A stretch of DNA of 64,000 bases from Ramlibacter agri (GCF_012927085.1 NZ_JABBFX010000001.1:1240001-1304000), one strand, 5' to 3'. Positions 17,812-29,090 are shown, counted from the first letter of the stretch. Numbers and translations: made by a program. The notes: generated by a model from the sequence alone, not told the origin.

Positions 17812-18744
17812 TCACCGCGCGACCGCCGCCAATCCTCCAAGCACCACCGCGCGTACGGCAGCCGCATCGGCCGTCGTCGCAATGCGCGCGTTCGCCTGCG
17901 CCTTGCGCGGCACCCGCCACTCCACCACGGTCATGCCGCGCGTGTGCTCGCCGCTGCATTCGGCGACCAGGTGCGCCGGCGTGAAGCTGATGCTGCCGGG
18001 CGCCAGCAGCGCCGCGGTGGCCGTCGGGTCGTACAGCGCCATCGTGCTGCGGCCGTCGGCGCCGGCGATGCGCACGTAGCCTTCCAGCAGGTCGCCGATC
18101 AGCATGCCGCGGTCGGTGCCCAGCGCGCGCAGCGCATCGGCATCGGCCTTGTCCACGCGGACCTGGCGGCAGGTGTCCAGCCCCACCATCGCCAGCGGCA
18201 GGCCCGCGGCCAGCACCTCGTTGATGCTCTCCGGGTCGACGTAGGCATTGAACTCCGCCGCCGCCGTGTGGTTGCCGGGGCCCGCGCTGCCGCCCATCCA
18301 CATCAGCTCGCCGATGCGCGCTGCCAGTTCCGGATGGCGGCGCATCAGCAGGGCGATGTTGGTCAGCGGCCCCAGCGCGAGGATCGTCGCGGGTGTCGGC
18401 GACGCGCGCAGCCACGCGGCCAGCGCGCCCACGGCATCTTCCGAGCTGAGTGTCGTGCGTTGTGGCGGCAGGCTGCGGCCGGCCGAACGCATCGCGTCGC
18501 CGCCCAGGATGGCCTGGGCCGTTTCCAGCTCGCCCACCAGCGGCCCGGCCGCGCCGGCGTGGATGGGAAAGCTCCAGCCGAAGCAGGCGGCGGAGCGCAG
18601 GGCGTTGTCGATCACGACCGGCAGCGGCGCATTGCCGGCCACCAGGGACAGGCCGGCGACGGACCAGCCGGGCGTGCCGGTGACGGCCAGCACGGAGGCC
18701 AGGTCGTCGAAGCCCATGTCGGTGTCGATCCAGAGCGGGTTCAT
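17812..18744 (-). CDS. Inosine-uridine-type nucleoside hydrolase
   Basis: This 310-residue enzyme has the N-terminal calcium-binding signature IDTDMGFDDLAS (residues about 6-17) of IUNH-family nucleoside hydrolases, which cleave the N-glycosidic bond of ribonucleosides. Further family blocks are ILALGPLTNIAL (about 121) and EFNAYVDPESINEVL, the DPEA-like segment. The His commonly used as general acid near the C terminus is not obvious, so specificity for purine, pyrimidine or another N-glycoside is uncertain. It is the last gene of the long minus-strand series, 65 bases after the VOC gene, so it may be cotranscribed with the transporter operon. Confidence 0.85.
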   Translation of the reverse strand: MNPLWIDTDMGFDDLASVLAVTGTPGWSVAGLSLVAGNAPLPVVIDNALRSAACFGWSFPIHAGAAGPLVGELETAQAILGGDAMRSAGRSLPPQRTTLSSEDAVGALAAWLRASPTPATILALGPLTNIALLMRRHPELAARIGELMWMGGSAGPGNHTAAAEFNAYVDPESINEVLAAGLPLAMVGLDTCRQVRVDKADADALRALGTDRGMLIGDLLEGYVRIAGADGRSTMALYDPTATAALLAPGSISFTPAHLVAECSGEHTRGMTVVEWRVPRKAQANARIATTADAAAVRAVVLGGLAAVAR

Positions 18745-18809
18745 CTGTTGCGGATTCGGGAAGGAAGCCGCCAGTGTGCCACCCGCGGGGCCTGGTTTCA
18801 GGGGCGATT

Positions 18810-19184
18810 TCAGGCGGTTTCGCCGGGGTCGAAGTCCAGCTCCACGCGCGCGCCGTTCGGGTCATGGCAGAACAGCTGCCACGTGCCCGCGCCCGCCTGC
18901 CGCCGCAGCTCGTAAGGCGTGCCGGCCGCATCGAAGCGCGCCTTCACCTGCGCCAGGTTCCTGGCCGTGAAGGCGATGTGGTCGATGACGCCCGCGCGCT
19001 GCGCCGGCACCGGGCGATCCGCATACAAGTGCACGATGGCGCGGCCGCCGGCGTAGAGCCACGCGCCGGGGAAGCCCAGGTCGGGGCGGTGCCCGAGCTC
19101 GAGCCCCACCAGCTGCGTGTAGAACGCCAGCGTGCGCTCGTAGTCCTCGGCGATCACGGTGACATGGTTCAGGCCTTCGATCAT
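18810..19184 (-). CDS. VOC (glyoxalase/bleomycin-resistance fold) protein
   Basis: This 124-residue protein has the paired beta-alpha-beta-beta-beta modules of the vicinal oxygen chelate family: GLNHVTVIAEDYERTLAFYTQLVGLELG at the start (metal-ligand His near residue 6) and DHIAFTARNLAQVKARFDAAG as the second module, ending with HDPNGARVELDF, where the second-half Glu ligand is expected. Members isomerise, open or oxidise small substrates through a metal. The gene starts 15 bases after the quinone reductase stop, so it belongs to the same operon. Confidence 0.83.
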   Translation of the reverse strand: MIEGLNHVTVIAEDYERTLAFYTQLVGLELGHRPDLGFPGAWLYAGGRAIVHLYADRPVPAQRAGVIDHIAFTARNLAQVKARFDAAGTPYELRRQAGAGTWQLFCHDPNGARVELDFDPGETA

Positions 19185-19199
19185 GGGGGCTCCGTCGTT

Positions 19200-20657
19200 T
19201 CAGGGGACCAGCAGTAGCGAGCCGGTGCTGGCGCGCGATTCGAGCTTTGCATGCGCGTCACGCGCGGCCGCGAGCGCGAAACGCTCGATGCGCGGCGCTG
19301 GCAGCACGCCGGCTTCCAGCGCGCGCCACACGCGGTCGGCGCGCTCCTGCAACTCGCCCGGCGTGGCAACGTAGTCGAACACCACCGGGCGCGAGAAGCT
19401 CATGGACTTGTGCAGCAGGCGGTCGGGGTCCAGTGGCGGCAGCGGCCCGCTGGCCTGGCCCAGGCTGATCCAGTGGCAGCGGCGCGCGGCCGCGGCGAAG
19501 TTCTCGTCGACGGCGGCAGCGCCGAGCCCGTCGACGATGACGTCCGCGCCGCCGCACAAGGCCTGCACCGTGTCGGCGAACTTGCCGTCGGGCGCGACGA
19601 TCACGTGCGCGCAGCCCTGTTCCCGCGCGATGCGCGCCTTGGCCTCGCTGGAGACGGTGCCCACCACGGTGGCGCGCAGGCGCGCGGCCCAGGCGCACAG
19701 CAGCGAGCCCACGCCGCCCGCGGCCGCGTGCACCAGCAGGCGTGTGCCGGGGCGGATGCGCCCCAGGTCGCGCAACAGGTAATCGGCCGTGATGCCTTTC
19801 AGCAGCAAGGCCGCGGCGGTTTCCGCGTCCACCTGCTGCGGCAGGCGCACGACGTGCCGGGCCGCGAGCGTGCGGATGCTGCGGTAGGCGCCGGGCTCGG
19901 GGCAGAGATAGGCGACGGGGTCGCCGGGCAGCAGGCCGGCCACGCCGGGGCCGACGTCGATGATGGTTCCGGCGGCTTCCATGCCCAGCACGCCGGGCAG
20001 CGGCAGCATGCCGGGGATCCAGCCGCGGCGCAGGTAGACGTCGAGGAAGTTGATGCCGATGGCCAACTGGCAGATGCGGACTTCGCCTTGCCCCGGCGAC
20101 GCTGCGGTGCAGGGAACGGCTTCCAGTTCCTGCGGACCGCCATAGCGGGACAGGCGCACTTCGCGCGCGGGGAGGCCCTGGGTCCCCGCCTGCGCGGGGA
20201 TGACGAGGGGTGGGTGGCCAAGGGAGAGGAAGCGGCGCAGGTTGGCGAAGCCGGCTTCGTACACGCCTTCGGCCACCATCTGGCGCAGTTCCGCCTCGCG
20301 ACCTGGCGGCGCCTCGAAGCTCGACTCCCAATGCCAGAAGGTGCGGTCGCCATCCGTCACCGGCTTCAGGGTGACCGTCGCGACATAGCGATGCAGCGGC
20401 ACGGTCGCTTCGAGGATGCAGTAGGTCGACTTCCACTCGCTGTCGGACAGCCCCAGCAACTGCTCGCGGATGCGGTTGCCGTCCTTCAGCGTGAAGCTGC
20501 GCACGCAGCCCACGCGCGAGGAAGGCTCGCCGTGCTCGATGCGGCTGCGATCGACGACGTCGTGCCACTGGTCGTGGCTGTTGAAGTCGCGCAGCACCTC
20601 CCACACGCGCGCGATCGGCGCGTCGATGATCGCGGAGCGCACGACCTTCTGCAGCAT
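19200..20657 (-). CDS. Fusion protein: SRPBCC (polyketide cyclase/START) domain + quinone oxidoreductase
   Basis: One 485-residue frame joins two domains. Residues 1-145 form an SRPBCC domain (VRSAIIDAPIARVWEVLRDF), closely similar to the neighbouring stand-alone SRPBCC protein. Residues about 165-485 form an NADPH:quinone oxidoreductase-type MDR domain, with cofactor loop VHAAAGGVGS near residue 308 and no structural zinc site. The joint, residues 150-161, is encoded by a palindromic repeat sequence (VIPAQAGTQG), which suggests that two genes were merged when this repeat arrived or decayed. The start at 20657 overlaps the upstream stop by TGATG. A sequencing frameshift cannot be excluded, but both parts keep full length and read in one frame. 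Confidence 0.78.
   Translation of the reverse strand: MLQKVVRSAIIDAPIARVWEVLRDFNSHDQWHDVVDRSRIEHGEPSSRVGCVRSFTLKDGNRIREQLLGLSDSEWKSTYCILEATVPLHRYVATVTLKPVTDGDRTFWHWESSFEAPPGREAELRQMVAEGVYEAGFANLRRFLSLGHPPLVIPAQAGTQGLPAREVRLSRYGGPQELEAVPCTAASPGQGEVRICQLAIGINFLDVYLRRGWIPGMLPLPGVLGMEAAGTIIDVGPGVAGLLPGDPVAYLCPEPGAYRSIRTLAARHVVRLPQQVDAETAAALLLKGITADYLLRDLGRIRPGTRLLVHAAAGGVGSLLCAWAARLRATVVGTVSSEAKARIAREQGCAHVIVAPDGKFADTVQALCGGADVIVDGLGAAAVDENFAAAARRCHWISLGQASGPLPPLDPDRLLHKSMSFSRPVVFDYVATPGELQERADRVWRALEAGVLPAPRIERFALAAARDAHAKLESRASTGSLLLVP
20183..20200 (-). repeat. REP-like palindrome inside a coding region
   Basis: TCCCCGC at 20183-20189 and GCGGGGA at 20194-20200 form a perfect 7-bp stem with a CTGC loop, flanked by GGG and TGACGAGG. 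From memory, this sequence and its translation (VIPAQAGTQ) are typical of an intergenic palindromic repeat common in Burkholderiales and Neisseriales genomes. Here it encodes the linker of the SRPBCC-quinone reductase fusion. A diverged relative may lie near 41638-41652. Confidence 0.65.
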
Positions 20658-21100
20658 CAGCGGCGCGACCCGAAGTGGCGCTTCAGCGCCGAGAAGCCGC
20701 CCTGGAACACGTTGCCGCCGATCTGGTCCGACAGCTCCTGTTCGCGCCGTGGCTCGCAGTCGAACTCGGCGCTCCACTCGGCGAAGGTGCGCCCGCCATC
20801 CGTCACCGGCGTGAGCTTCAGCGTGGCCGTGTAGTTCTCCACACCCATCGGGCTTTCGAGGATGGCGTAGCTGCAGCTGTAGTCGAAGTCCGAAAGCGCC
20901 AGCAGGCGCTCGCGGATCCGTCCGCCGTCGCGCGTGTGGAAGTTGCGCACGCAGCCGACCTTGTCGGCCGGCTCGCCGTTCTCGATGCGGCTGTCGGCGA
21001 TGCCGGGATGCCACTGCGGCAGCGCGTTGAAATCGCGGATGCGCTGCCACACGGCGGCCGCATCGGCGTCGATGACGCTGGAAACGTAGACGCGGACCAT
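20657..21100 (-). CDS. SRPBCC family protein (polyketide cyclase/dehydrase-like)
   Basis: This 147-residue single-domain helix-grip protein has the start VRVYVSSVIDADAAAVWQRIRDF, GCVRNFHTRDGGRIRERLLAL and a C-terminal amphipathic helix. This is the pattern of SRPBCC proteins that bind hydrophobic ligands and sometimes cyclise or hydrolyse them. It is clearly a tandem paralogue of the N-terminal half of the next protein, and the two are joined by a TGATG stop-start overlap. The start lies 3 bases after the flotillin stop. Ligand unknown. Confidence 0.82.
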   Translation of the reverse strand: MVRVYVSSVIDADAAAVWQRIRDFNALPQWHPGIADSRIENGEPADKVGCVRNFHTRDGGRIRERLLALSDFDYSCSYAILESPMGVENYTATLKLTPVTDGGRTFAEWSAEFDCEPRREQELSDQIGGNVFQGGFSALKRHFGSRR

Positions 21101-21103
21101 GCC

Positions 21104-22831
21104 TCAGGCCTTCTTGCCGGGGTCCTGCACCGGGATCGCCGGCACCGTGCCGCCCGCGGGAGCCACCGCCTGCGAGACGCCGAGCGCGCCGCCGACCAGG
21201 CCGTTGATGTCGGCGCCGCCTTGCAGCCCGATCTCCTTGAGCAGTTGGTCGACGATGGGCGCCTGCGCGCGGAAGCGCAGCGCCGAATTCACCACGCCGT
21301 CGGCGAAGCTGGATTGCGTGGCGATCGGCGCCAGGCCGTTGCCGCCGCCCAGCAGGCCGTCGACCTGCAGGATCTTGATGCCTTCGATGCGCTCCATGGG
21401 CTTGACCGATTCGCGGATGATGCCTTCGGCCTTTTCGACCACACGCAGGCGCAGTGCCGAAGCGCGCGCCTCGGGCGAGAGCACGTTATGCGCCTCGTTC
21501 ATCAACCGCAGTCCCTCGGCCTCGGCCTCCGAACGCACGCGGACCGCCAGCGCCTTGATCTTCTCCGCTTCGGCATCGGCCTGCGCCTGCAGGCGGATCG
21601 CTTCGCCGCGGTCCACGCTGGCCAGCTTCTCGGCTTCGGCGGCGCGCGTCAGCTGCAGAGCCTCGCGCTCGGCGGCCTGGGCGGCGGCGATCAGCTCGAT
21701 CGCCTTGCGGCGCTCGGCGACTTCCACTTCGCGGGTGGTGAACACCTTCTCCTCGGCCGCCACGGCCGCGGCGCGGGCAACGTCGGCCGCGGCCTGCGCT
21801 TCGCTCTGGTTCTTGCTTTCGCGGGCCACGGCGATCGCGCGCTGCTGCTCGGCGAGGTCCATCGCCTGGCGGCGCAGGATCTCGGCGGCCTGCAAGGCCT
21901 TCTCGCGGGCGATGCGCTCTTCCTCCAGCGACTGCTCGCTGCGGATGCGCGCGGCCTCGATGGCTTGCTTGGCCGCGATCTGCACGGTCTCGGCGTCCTG
22001 CTCGCGCCCAGCCCGCTCGGTGGCCAGCTCGGCGCGCTGGCGGGCGCGGGCGACTTCCACCTCGCGCTCCTGCGCCAGCCGCGCGTACTCGCTGTCGCGG
22101 TCGATCTCCAGCGACAGCTTCTCGGCCTCGAGGTTCTTGTTGCGGATGGCGACCAGCGTGTCCTGCTCCACGTCGTTGCGCTGCTTCTTGCGCCGCTCGA
22201 TCTGCTCGGTGAGACGGGTGAGGCCCTCGGCGTCGAAGGCGTTGCTCGGGTTGAAGTACTCCATGGCGGTCTGGTCCAGTTGCGTCAGCGAGGCCGATTC
22301 CAGCTCCAGGCCGTTCTTGGTCAGGTCCTCCGCCACCGACTCGCGCACGCGCCGCACGAAGGCGCCGCGCTTTTCGTGCAGTTCCTCCATGGTCATCTCG
22401 GCGGCCGCGGTGCGCAGGGCGTCGACGAACTTGCCTTCCACCAATTCCTTCAGCTGCTCGGGCGCCAGCGTGCGCAGGCCCAGCGTCTGCGCTGCCGCCG
22501 CCACGGCCTGAGGTTCGGCCGCCACGCGCACGTAGAACTCTGCCACCACGTCCACGCGCATGCGGTCCTTGGTGATGAGCGCCTTGTCGCGCCCGCGCGC
22601 GACCTCCAGGCGCAAGGTGTTCATATTCACCGGAATCACCTCGTGCACGATGGGCAGGACGAAGGCGCCGCCATCGAGGACGACGCGCTGGCCGCGCAGG
22701 CCCGTGCGCACGAACGCCCGCTCCTTGCTGCTGCGCAGGTACAGCCAGTGCAGCAGCCACACCGCGATGGCCACGACGATCGCGGCCACGACGAGGCCGA
22801 GGAGGAAGGTGCCGAATTGGGCGCCGGTCAT
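21104..22831 (-). CDS. Flotillin-family (SPFH domain) membrane scaffold protein
   Basis: This 575-residue protein has one N-terminal transmembrane helix (about residues 8-30), a basic YLRSSKERAFVRTG segment, then an SPFH/Band-7 domain (about 35-230). A long Ala/Glu/Arg-rich coiled coil (about 240-450, repeated EAEKL, AEIL and AAQAAERE units) and a Gly/Ala/Pro tail follow. This is the bacterial flotillin/YqiK plan, a membrane-bound oligomer that organises membrane microdomains. It sits inside the transporter operon, 15 bases after the PEP-hydrolase-like gene and 3 bases before the SRPBCC gene, without a partner NfeD gene. Its presence in a catabolic/transport operon is unusual. Confidence 0.88.
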   Translation of the reverse strand: MTGAQFGTFLLGLVVAAIVVAIAVWLLHWLYLRSSKERAFVRTGLRGQRVVLDGGAFVLPIVHEVIPVNMNTLRLEVARGRDKALITKDRMRVDVVAEFYVRVAAEPQAVAAAAQTLGLRTLAPEQLKELVEGKFVDALRTAAAEMTMEELHEKRGAFVRRVRESVAEDLTKNGLELESASLTQLDQTAMEYFNPSNAFDAEGLTRLTEQIERRKKQRNDVEQDTLVAIRNKNLEAEKLSLEIDRDSEYARLAQEREVEVARARQRAELATERAGREQDAETVQIAAKQAIEAARIRSEQSLEEERIAREKALQAAEILRRQAMDLAEQQRAIAVARESKNQSEAQAAADVARAAAVAAEEKVFTTREVEVAERRKAIELIAAAQAAEREALQLTRAAEAEKLASVDRGEAIRLQAQADAEAEKIKALAVRVRSEAEAEGLRLMNEAHNVLSPEARASALRLRVVEKAEGIIRESVKPMERIEGIKILQVDGLLGGGNGLAPIATQSSFADGVVNSALRFRAQAPIVDQLLKEIGLQGGADINGLVGGALGVSQAVAPAGGTVPAIPVQDPGKKA

Positions 22832-22846
22832 GGTTGTCTCCTTGTC

Positions 22847-23677
22847 TTATCGGGTGATCTGGACGAAGCGCCGGGCCGTGTCCGTCAGTGCCACTTCGGT
22901 CGGCAGGCGCTCCATCGAGCTGGCGCCGTAGAAGCCGTGGCAGCCGGGGCATTGCGACAGGATCCACTGCGCGTCCTGCGGCTCCGCGATGGGCCCGCCG
23001 TGGCACAGCACCAGCACGTCCGGCTTCACGGCGCGCGCCGCGGCCGCCCAGGCGTTGATCGGCTCCACGCAGCCTTCGAGCGCGAGCGCCGTGTCGGCGC
23101 CTATGCTGCCGCCGGTGGTGAGCCCCATGTGGCAGACGACCACGTCGGCGCCGGCGCGGGCCATGGCGCGCGCGTCGTCCTCGCCGAAGACGTAGGGCGT
23201 GGTCAGAAGATCCAGCGCATGGGCCCGCGCGATCAGCTCCACCTCCAGGCCGTAGCCCATGCCGGTTTCTTCGAGATTGGCGCGGAACATCCCGTCGATC
23301 AGGCCCACCGTGGGAAAGTTCTGCACGCCCGAGAAGCCGAGCGCGATCAGGCGCTGCAGGAACTCGTCGGCGATCATGAAGGGATCGGTGCCGTTGACAC
23401 CCGCGAGCACCGGCGTGCGCTTCACGACCGGCAGCACCTCGTGCGCCATTTCGCAGACGATGTCGTTGGCGTTGCCGTAGGCGAGAACGCCGGCCAGCGA
23501 GCCGCGCCCGGCCATGCGGTAGCGGCCGGAGTTGTAGATGACGATGAGGTCCAGGCCGCCGGCCTCCTCGCATTTCGCCGACAGGCCGGTGCCGGCGCCG
23601 CCGCCCACGATGGGCCGCCCGGCCTCCACCTTGCTGCGCAGGCTGTCCAGGATTTCCGCCCGGGGAATGCGTGCCAT
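22847..23677 (-). CDS. Phosphoenolpyruvate-hydrolase-like TIM-barrel protein (Tm-1 C-domain family)
   Basis: This 276-residue protein has the landmarks of the family annotated as PEP hydrolase-like / TIM-barrel signal-transduction proteins: [20 protein letters not shown] near the N terminus, [43 protein letters not shown] and VLCHGGPI. In plant Tm-1 proteins this domain is fused behind a UPF0261 domain. In bacteria the two are often adjacent genes, as here, where the previous gene ends in UPF0261. The biochemical activity is not established, and the pyruvate-family name comes from fold similarity. It begins 18 bases after the LivF-Tm-1 fusion gene. Confidence 0.82.
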   Translation of the reverse strand: MARIPRAEILDSLRSKVEAGRPIVGGGAGTGLSAKCEEAGGLDLIVIYNSGRYRMAGRGSLAGVLAYGNANDIVCEMAHEVLPVVKRTPVLAGVNGTDPFMIADEFLQRLIALGFSGVQNFPTVGLIDGMFRANLEETGMGYGLEVELIARAHALDLLTTPYVFGEDDARAMARAGADVVVCHMGLTTGGSIGADTALALEGCVEPINAWAAAARAVKPDVLVLCHGGPIAEPQDAQWILSQCPGCHGFYGASSMERLPTEVALTDTARRFVQITR

Positions 23678-23695
23678 GGCGTGTCCTTTCGCGGT

Positions 23696-25884
<2,189 letters not shown>

Positions 25885-25885
<1 letters not shown>

Positions 25886-26700
25886 CAGTGCTTGCCTCCC
25901 ATGTAGATCGCCTGCACCTGGGCGTCGGCTTCGATCTCCGCCGGCGTGCCTTCGCGCAGCACGCGCCCGTTGTGCATGACCATCACGCGCTCCACCACGC
26001 GCAGCGCGATGTCCAGGTCGTGTTCGATCAGCACGTAGCTCATGTGCGATGGCAGCGCGGCGAGCAGCGCCACCAATTCGCGCCGCTCCGCCGGCGACAG
26101 GCCGGCAGCCGGTTCGTCGAACAGGATCAACCGCGGCGCGCCGGCCAGCGCCATGCCGATCTCCAGCTGGCGCTGCTGGCCGTGCGCCAGGCTCGACACC
26201 GGCTCGTCGGCCAGGTGCGAGAGGCGCACGCGTTCCAGCAGGTCCTGCGTGGCCAAGGTCGACGCGTGGCGCGCCCGCGCCGGCAGGAAGGAGAAGCGGC
26301 CGCTGGCGACGCCGCGCACCGCGAGGAACAGGTTGTCGCGCACCGACAGCTCGCGGAACAGCAGCGAGGACTGGTAGGTGCGCCGCAAGCCCTTGCGGAT
26401 GCGCTCGTGCGGCGGCAGCGCCGTGATGTCTTCGCCGAAGAAGTGGATGCTGCCCGCGGTGGCCGGGAAGTCGCCGGTGATCGCGTTGAACAGCGTCGTC
26501 TTGCCGGCGCCATTGGAGCCGAGGATGGCGACCTTCTCGCCCGCGGCCACCGTCAGCGAAACGTCGTCCACGGCGCGGACGGCGCCGAAGGCCCGGCTCA
26601 CCCCGCGCAGCACCAGCGCGTCGTCGGACAGCAGCGCGGCGGCGGCCGGTGCCGGCAACGCCGCACCGGAGCGCGGGCGCAGGGAGGTGATCGAGGCCAT
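25885..26700 (-). CDS. Branched-chain-type ABC transporter ATP-binding protein (LivG-like)
   Basis: This 271-residue ATPase has a Walker A GSNGAGKTTLFN, signature SLAHGQQRQLEIGMAL, Walker B LILFDEPAAGLSP and H-loop LIEHDLDIAL. The Q-loop region LRRTYQSSLLFRELSV is typical of LivG. It pairs with the LivF half of the next gene. The N terminus (about 25 residues, Ala/Pro-rich) is longer than usual. The first codon lies 21 bases after the substrate-binding protein gene. Confidence 0.88.
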
Positions 26701-26721
26701 CGTGCCGTCCCGCCCTTCGCC

Positions 26722-27975
26722 CTAGTTGCGGCAGTCCGGAACGTCGCGCGAGCCCAGGCCCATCTTCATGAACTGCTCCTTGGGCAGGCCCAGTGTCTGC
26801 GTGATGTCGGGCACCACCTTGACCACCTTGTTGTAGAAGGAGCCGTCCGGCGCTTTCGCCACCTCGGTGATGTAGGTCGTGCCCACGCCATTGCGGTTCT
26901 CGTCGATCTTGACGATGCCGGCCGGGCCCTTGAAGTTGGTCTTCTGCAGCGCGTCGCGGTAGGCCTTCTGGCCGTTCGAAAGGTCACCCTTCACCGCGTC
27001 CAGCGCATCGAGCGTCGCCTTGGTGTTGATGTAGTACAGGTAGGCGAACAGCGACGGGCTCGGGAAGCCGTCCTTGAAGTTGGCCTTGTAGTCGGCCACG
27101 AACTTCTTCCACTCCGCCGTGTCGATGGAGTCGGCCATCGGGCCGGCCGATGCGGTGCCCAGCAGCGACTCGCGGCGCTTGCCCTTGTAGTTCAGCACCG
27201 TCTGGTCCACGGTGATGGAGCCGCCGATCATGGGCTTGTTGCCGCCGGCCTGTTCGTACTGGGTCAGGAAGTTCACCGCGTCCGAGCCGCCCAGCACCAC
27301 CAGCAGCGCGTCCACGTCCTTCGGGATGCGGGCGATGACCGAGGAATAGTCCTTGGTGCCCAGCGGCACCCAGGCCTTGTCGACCACCTTGCCCCCCTTG
27401 GCGCAATAGCTGGCCATGAAGCCCTGCACCTGCGAGTAGGGGAAGCCGTAGTCCTCCGCGATCAGGAAGGTGCGCTTGTAGCCCTTGGCCAGCGCGTGCT
27501 CGCCCAGGCCCACCATCCACTGCGCACCTTCGGTGTTGAAGCGGTAGAAGTTGGGCGCCGGGTCGCCCCAGGTCGCCGCCTGTGCGCCGGACGAGCCGTT
27601 GACGAAGGTGGTGTTCGGCTGCGTCTTGGCGTAGTTCTTGACCGCGATGCCCTCGTCGCCGGACAGCGGGCCGATGACGATGGGCGTGTGGTCCTGTTCG
27701 ACCAGCTTGCGCGTGGCGGCCACCGCCTTGTCCGGCGTGGCGTCGGACGAGGCCTTGATGAACTCGACCTTCTTGCCGCCGGCCATGCCGTTCTTCTGCT
27801 TCAGCGCGAGGTCGGCGCCGCGCATGCTGTCCTGCCCGGGCGCCGCGAACGGCCCCTCCAGCGTGGCCAGCAGGCCGATCTTCAAGGTCTCCTGGGCCCA
27901 GGCCGCTCCCGTGAAGGCTGCTGCAGTCGCAGCCGCCAGCATCGAGCGAACCAAGATTTTTCTTCCGGTCTTCAC
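26722..27975 (-). CDS. Branched-chain-type ABC transporter substrate-binding protein
   Basis: This 417-residue periplasmic binding protein of the Leu/Ile/Val-binding (Peripla_BP_6) type has a signal peptide ending GAAWAQE, then ETLKIGLLATLEGPFAAPGQ, the characteristic start of the mature domain, and VIGPLSGDEGIAV. The start is a GTG at 27975: its first four bases form a GTGA overlap with the LivM stop, and ggagaca precedes it. The protein is unusually far into the operon for a binding protein. The ligand is unknown, and this family binds amino acids, amides, urea and aromatic acids. Confidence 0.87.
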   Translation of the reverse strand: MKTGRKILVRSMLAAATAAAFTGAAWAQETLKIGLLATLEGPFAAPGQDSMRGADLALKQKNGMAGGKKVEFIKASSDATPDKAVAATRKLVEQDHTPIVIGPLSGDEGIAVKNYAKTQPNTTFVNGSSGAQAATWGDPAPNFYRFNTEGAQWMVGLGEHALAKGYKRTFLIAEDYGFPYSQVQGFMASYCAKGGKVVDKAWVPLGTKDYSSVIARIPKDVDALLVVLGGSDAVNFLTQYEQAGGNKPMIGGSITVDQTVLNYKGKRRESLLGTASAGPMADSIDTAEWKKFVADYKANFKDGFPSPSLFAYLYYINTKATLDALDAVKGDLSNGQKAYRDALQKTNFKGPAGIVKIDENRNGVGTTYITEVAKAPDGSFYNKVVKVVPDITQTLGLPKEQFMKMGLGSRDVPDCRN

Positions 27976-29090
27976 TGCTGTCTCCTTGGGGTGTGGATGG
28001 CCTTCCTGGCGCCCAGGCGCGCGCGAAGCTGCGTCCAGATGCCGACCAGGCCGTTGGGGGAAAACAGGACGATGGCGAGGAACACGCCGCCGATCACCAG
28101 GTTGAAGCGCTCGCGGCTCACCAGGTCGATGGCGAAGTTCTGCAGGAGGACGAAGACCAGCGCGCCGACGAAGGCGCCGATCGGCCGGTTCATGCCGCCG
28201 AGGACGGCGATGACGAGGATGTTGATCATCGCGCCGGTGTTCATGGAGCCGGGCGAGATGCGGTTGTTGTACCAGACCAGCAGCACGCCGCCGACGGCGG
28301 CCAGCAGGCCCGCGACGGCGTAGGCCGCGACGCGATGCGCCGTGACGTTGAAGCCCAGCGAATGCATGCGCCGCGGGTTGTCGCGCACGCCCTGCAGCGC
28401 CACGCCGAAGGGCGCGCGGACCAGCAGCTTGACGAAGAAATAGCCGGCCAGCGCACAGGCCAGCGTGAGGTAGTAGAAGGGCGTGGCTGCGCGGAAGTCG
28501 ATGCCCAGCACCTTGGGCGGGAAGATCTTGTTGAAGCCCTGGAAGCCGTTGAACAGTGTGTAGTTCTGCTGCGCCAGGTAGAAGAAGGCCACGCCGATCG
28601 CCAGCGTGATCATGATGGTGTAGATGCCTTCGGTGCGCACCGAGAGCCAGCCCACGGCGGTGGCGAACAAGGTGGCGAGCACGATCGCGAAGGCCACCGC
28701 CAGCCACCACGGCCAGCCCAGGCTGATGGCGGCGAGGCTGCTGCTGCCGAAGATGGCCACCAGGTAGCCGGCGAGCCCGGCCACCGTCATCTGCGCCAGC
28801 GACACCATGCCGCCGTAGCCGCCCAGGAAGGTGAGCGACAGCGCGACCAGGCCCAGGGCCAGCGATTGCGCGCCGATCTGGAAAGTGAAGAAGGAGTTGG
28901 CGACCGCGGGGTAGAGCAGCAGCGCGAGGAGCACCACGACATGGCGGACACCGATGTGCCGGCCCAGGCGCTGCAGCCACGAGGGCAGTTCGCCGTGCGC
29001 CAGCGGCTCGGCCACCGGGGTCGCAAGCGGCGCCGGACGCGCCGACGCGGCGCCGGAGTTCATCGCGTTTCGCCATTGCGCGGCGCTCAT
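27972..29090 (-). CDS. Branched-chain-type ABC transporter permease (LivM-like)
   Basis: This 372-residue permease has a soluble N-terminal stretch of about 50 residues, then about ten transmembrane segments. LivM landmarks are LTFLGGYGGMVSLAQM, SVRTEGIYTIMITLA and GMNRPIGAFVGALVF. The start at 29090 overlaps the LivH stop by ATGA. An internal ATG at 29063 is possible but breaks this coupling. Confidence 0.88.
   Translation of the reverse strand: MSAAQWRNAMNSGAASARPAPLATPVAEPLAHGELPSWLQRLGRHIGVRHVVVLLALLLYPAVANSFFTFQIGAQSLALGLVALSLTFLGGYGGMVSLAQMTVAGLAGYLVAIFGSSSLAAISLGWPWWLAVAFAIVLATLFATAVGWLSVRTEGIYTIMITLAIGVAFFYLAQQNYTLFNGFQGFNKIFPPKVLGIDFRAATPFYYLTLACALAGYFFVKLLVRAPFGVALQGVRDNPRRMHSLGFNVTAHRVAAYAVAGLLAAVGGVLLVWYNNRISPGSMNTGAMINILVIAVLGGMNRPIGAFVGALVFVLLQNFAIDLVSRERFNLVIGGVFLAIVLFSPNGLVGIWTQLRARLGARKAIHTPRRQQ

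Noticed and set aside
25888..28323. An 811-codon plus-strand frame opposite LivG and the binding protein
   Set aside because: It is antisense to clear LivG, substrate-binding and LivM genes, with a His/Arg/Gln-rich composition and no motif.
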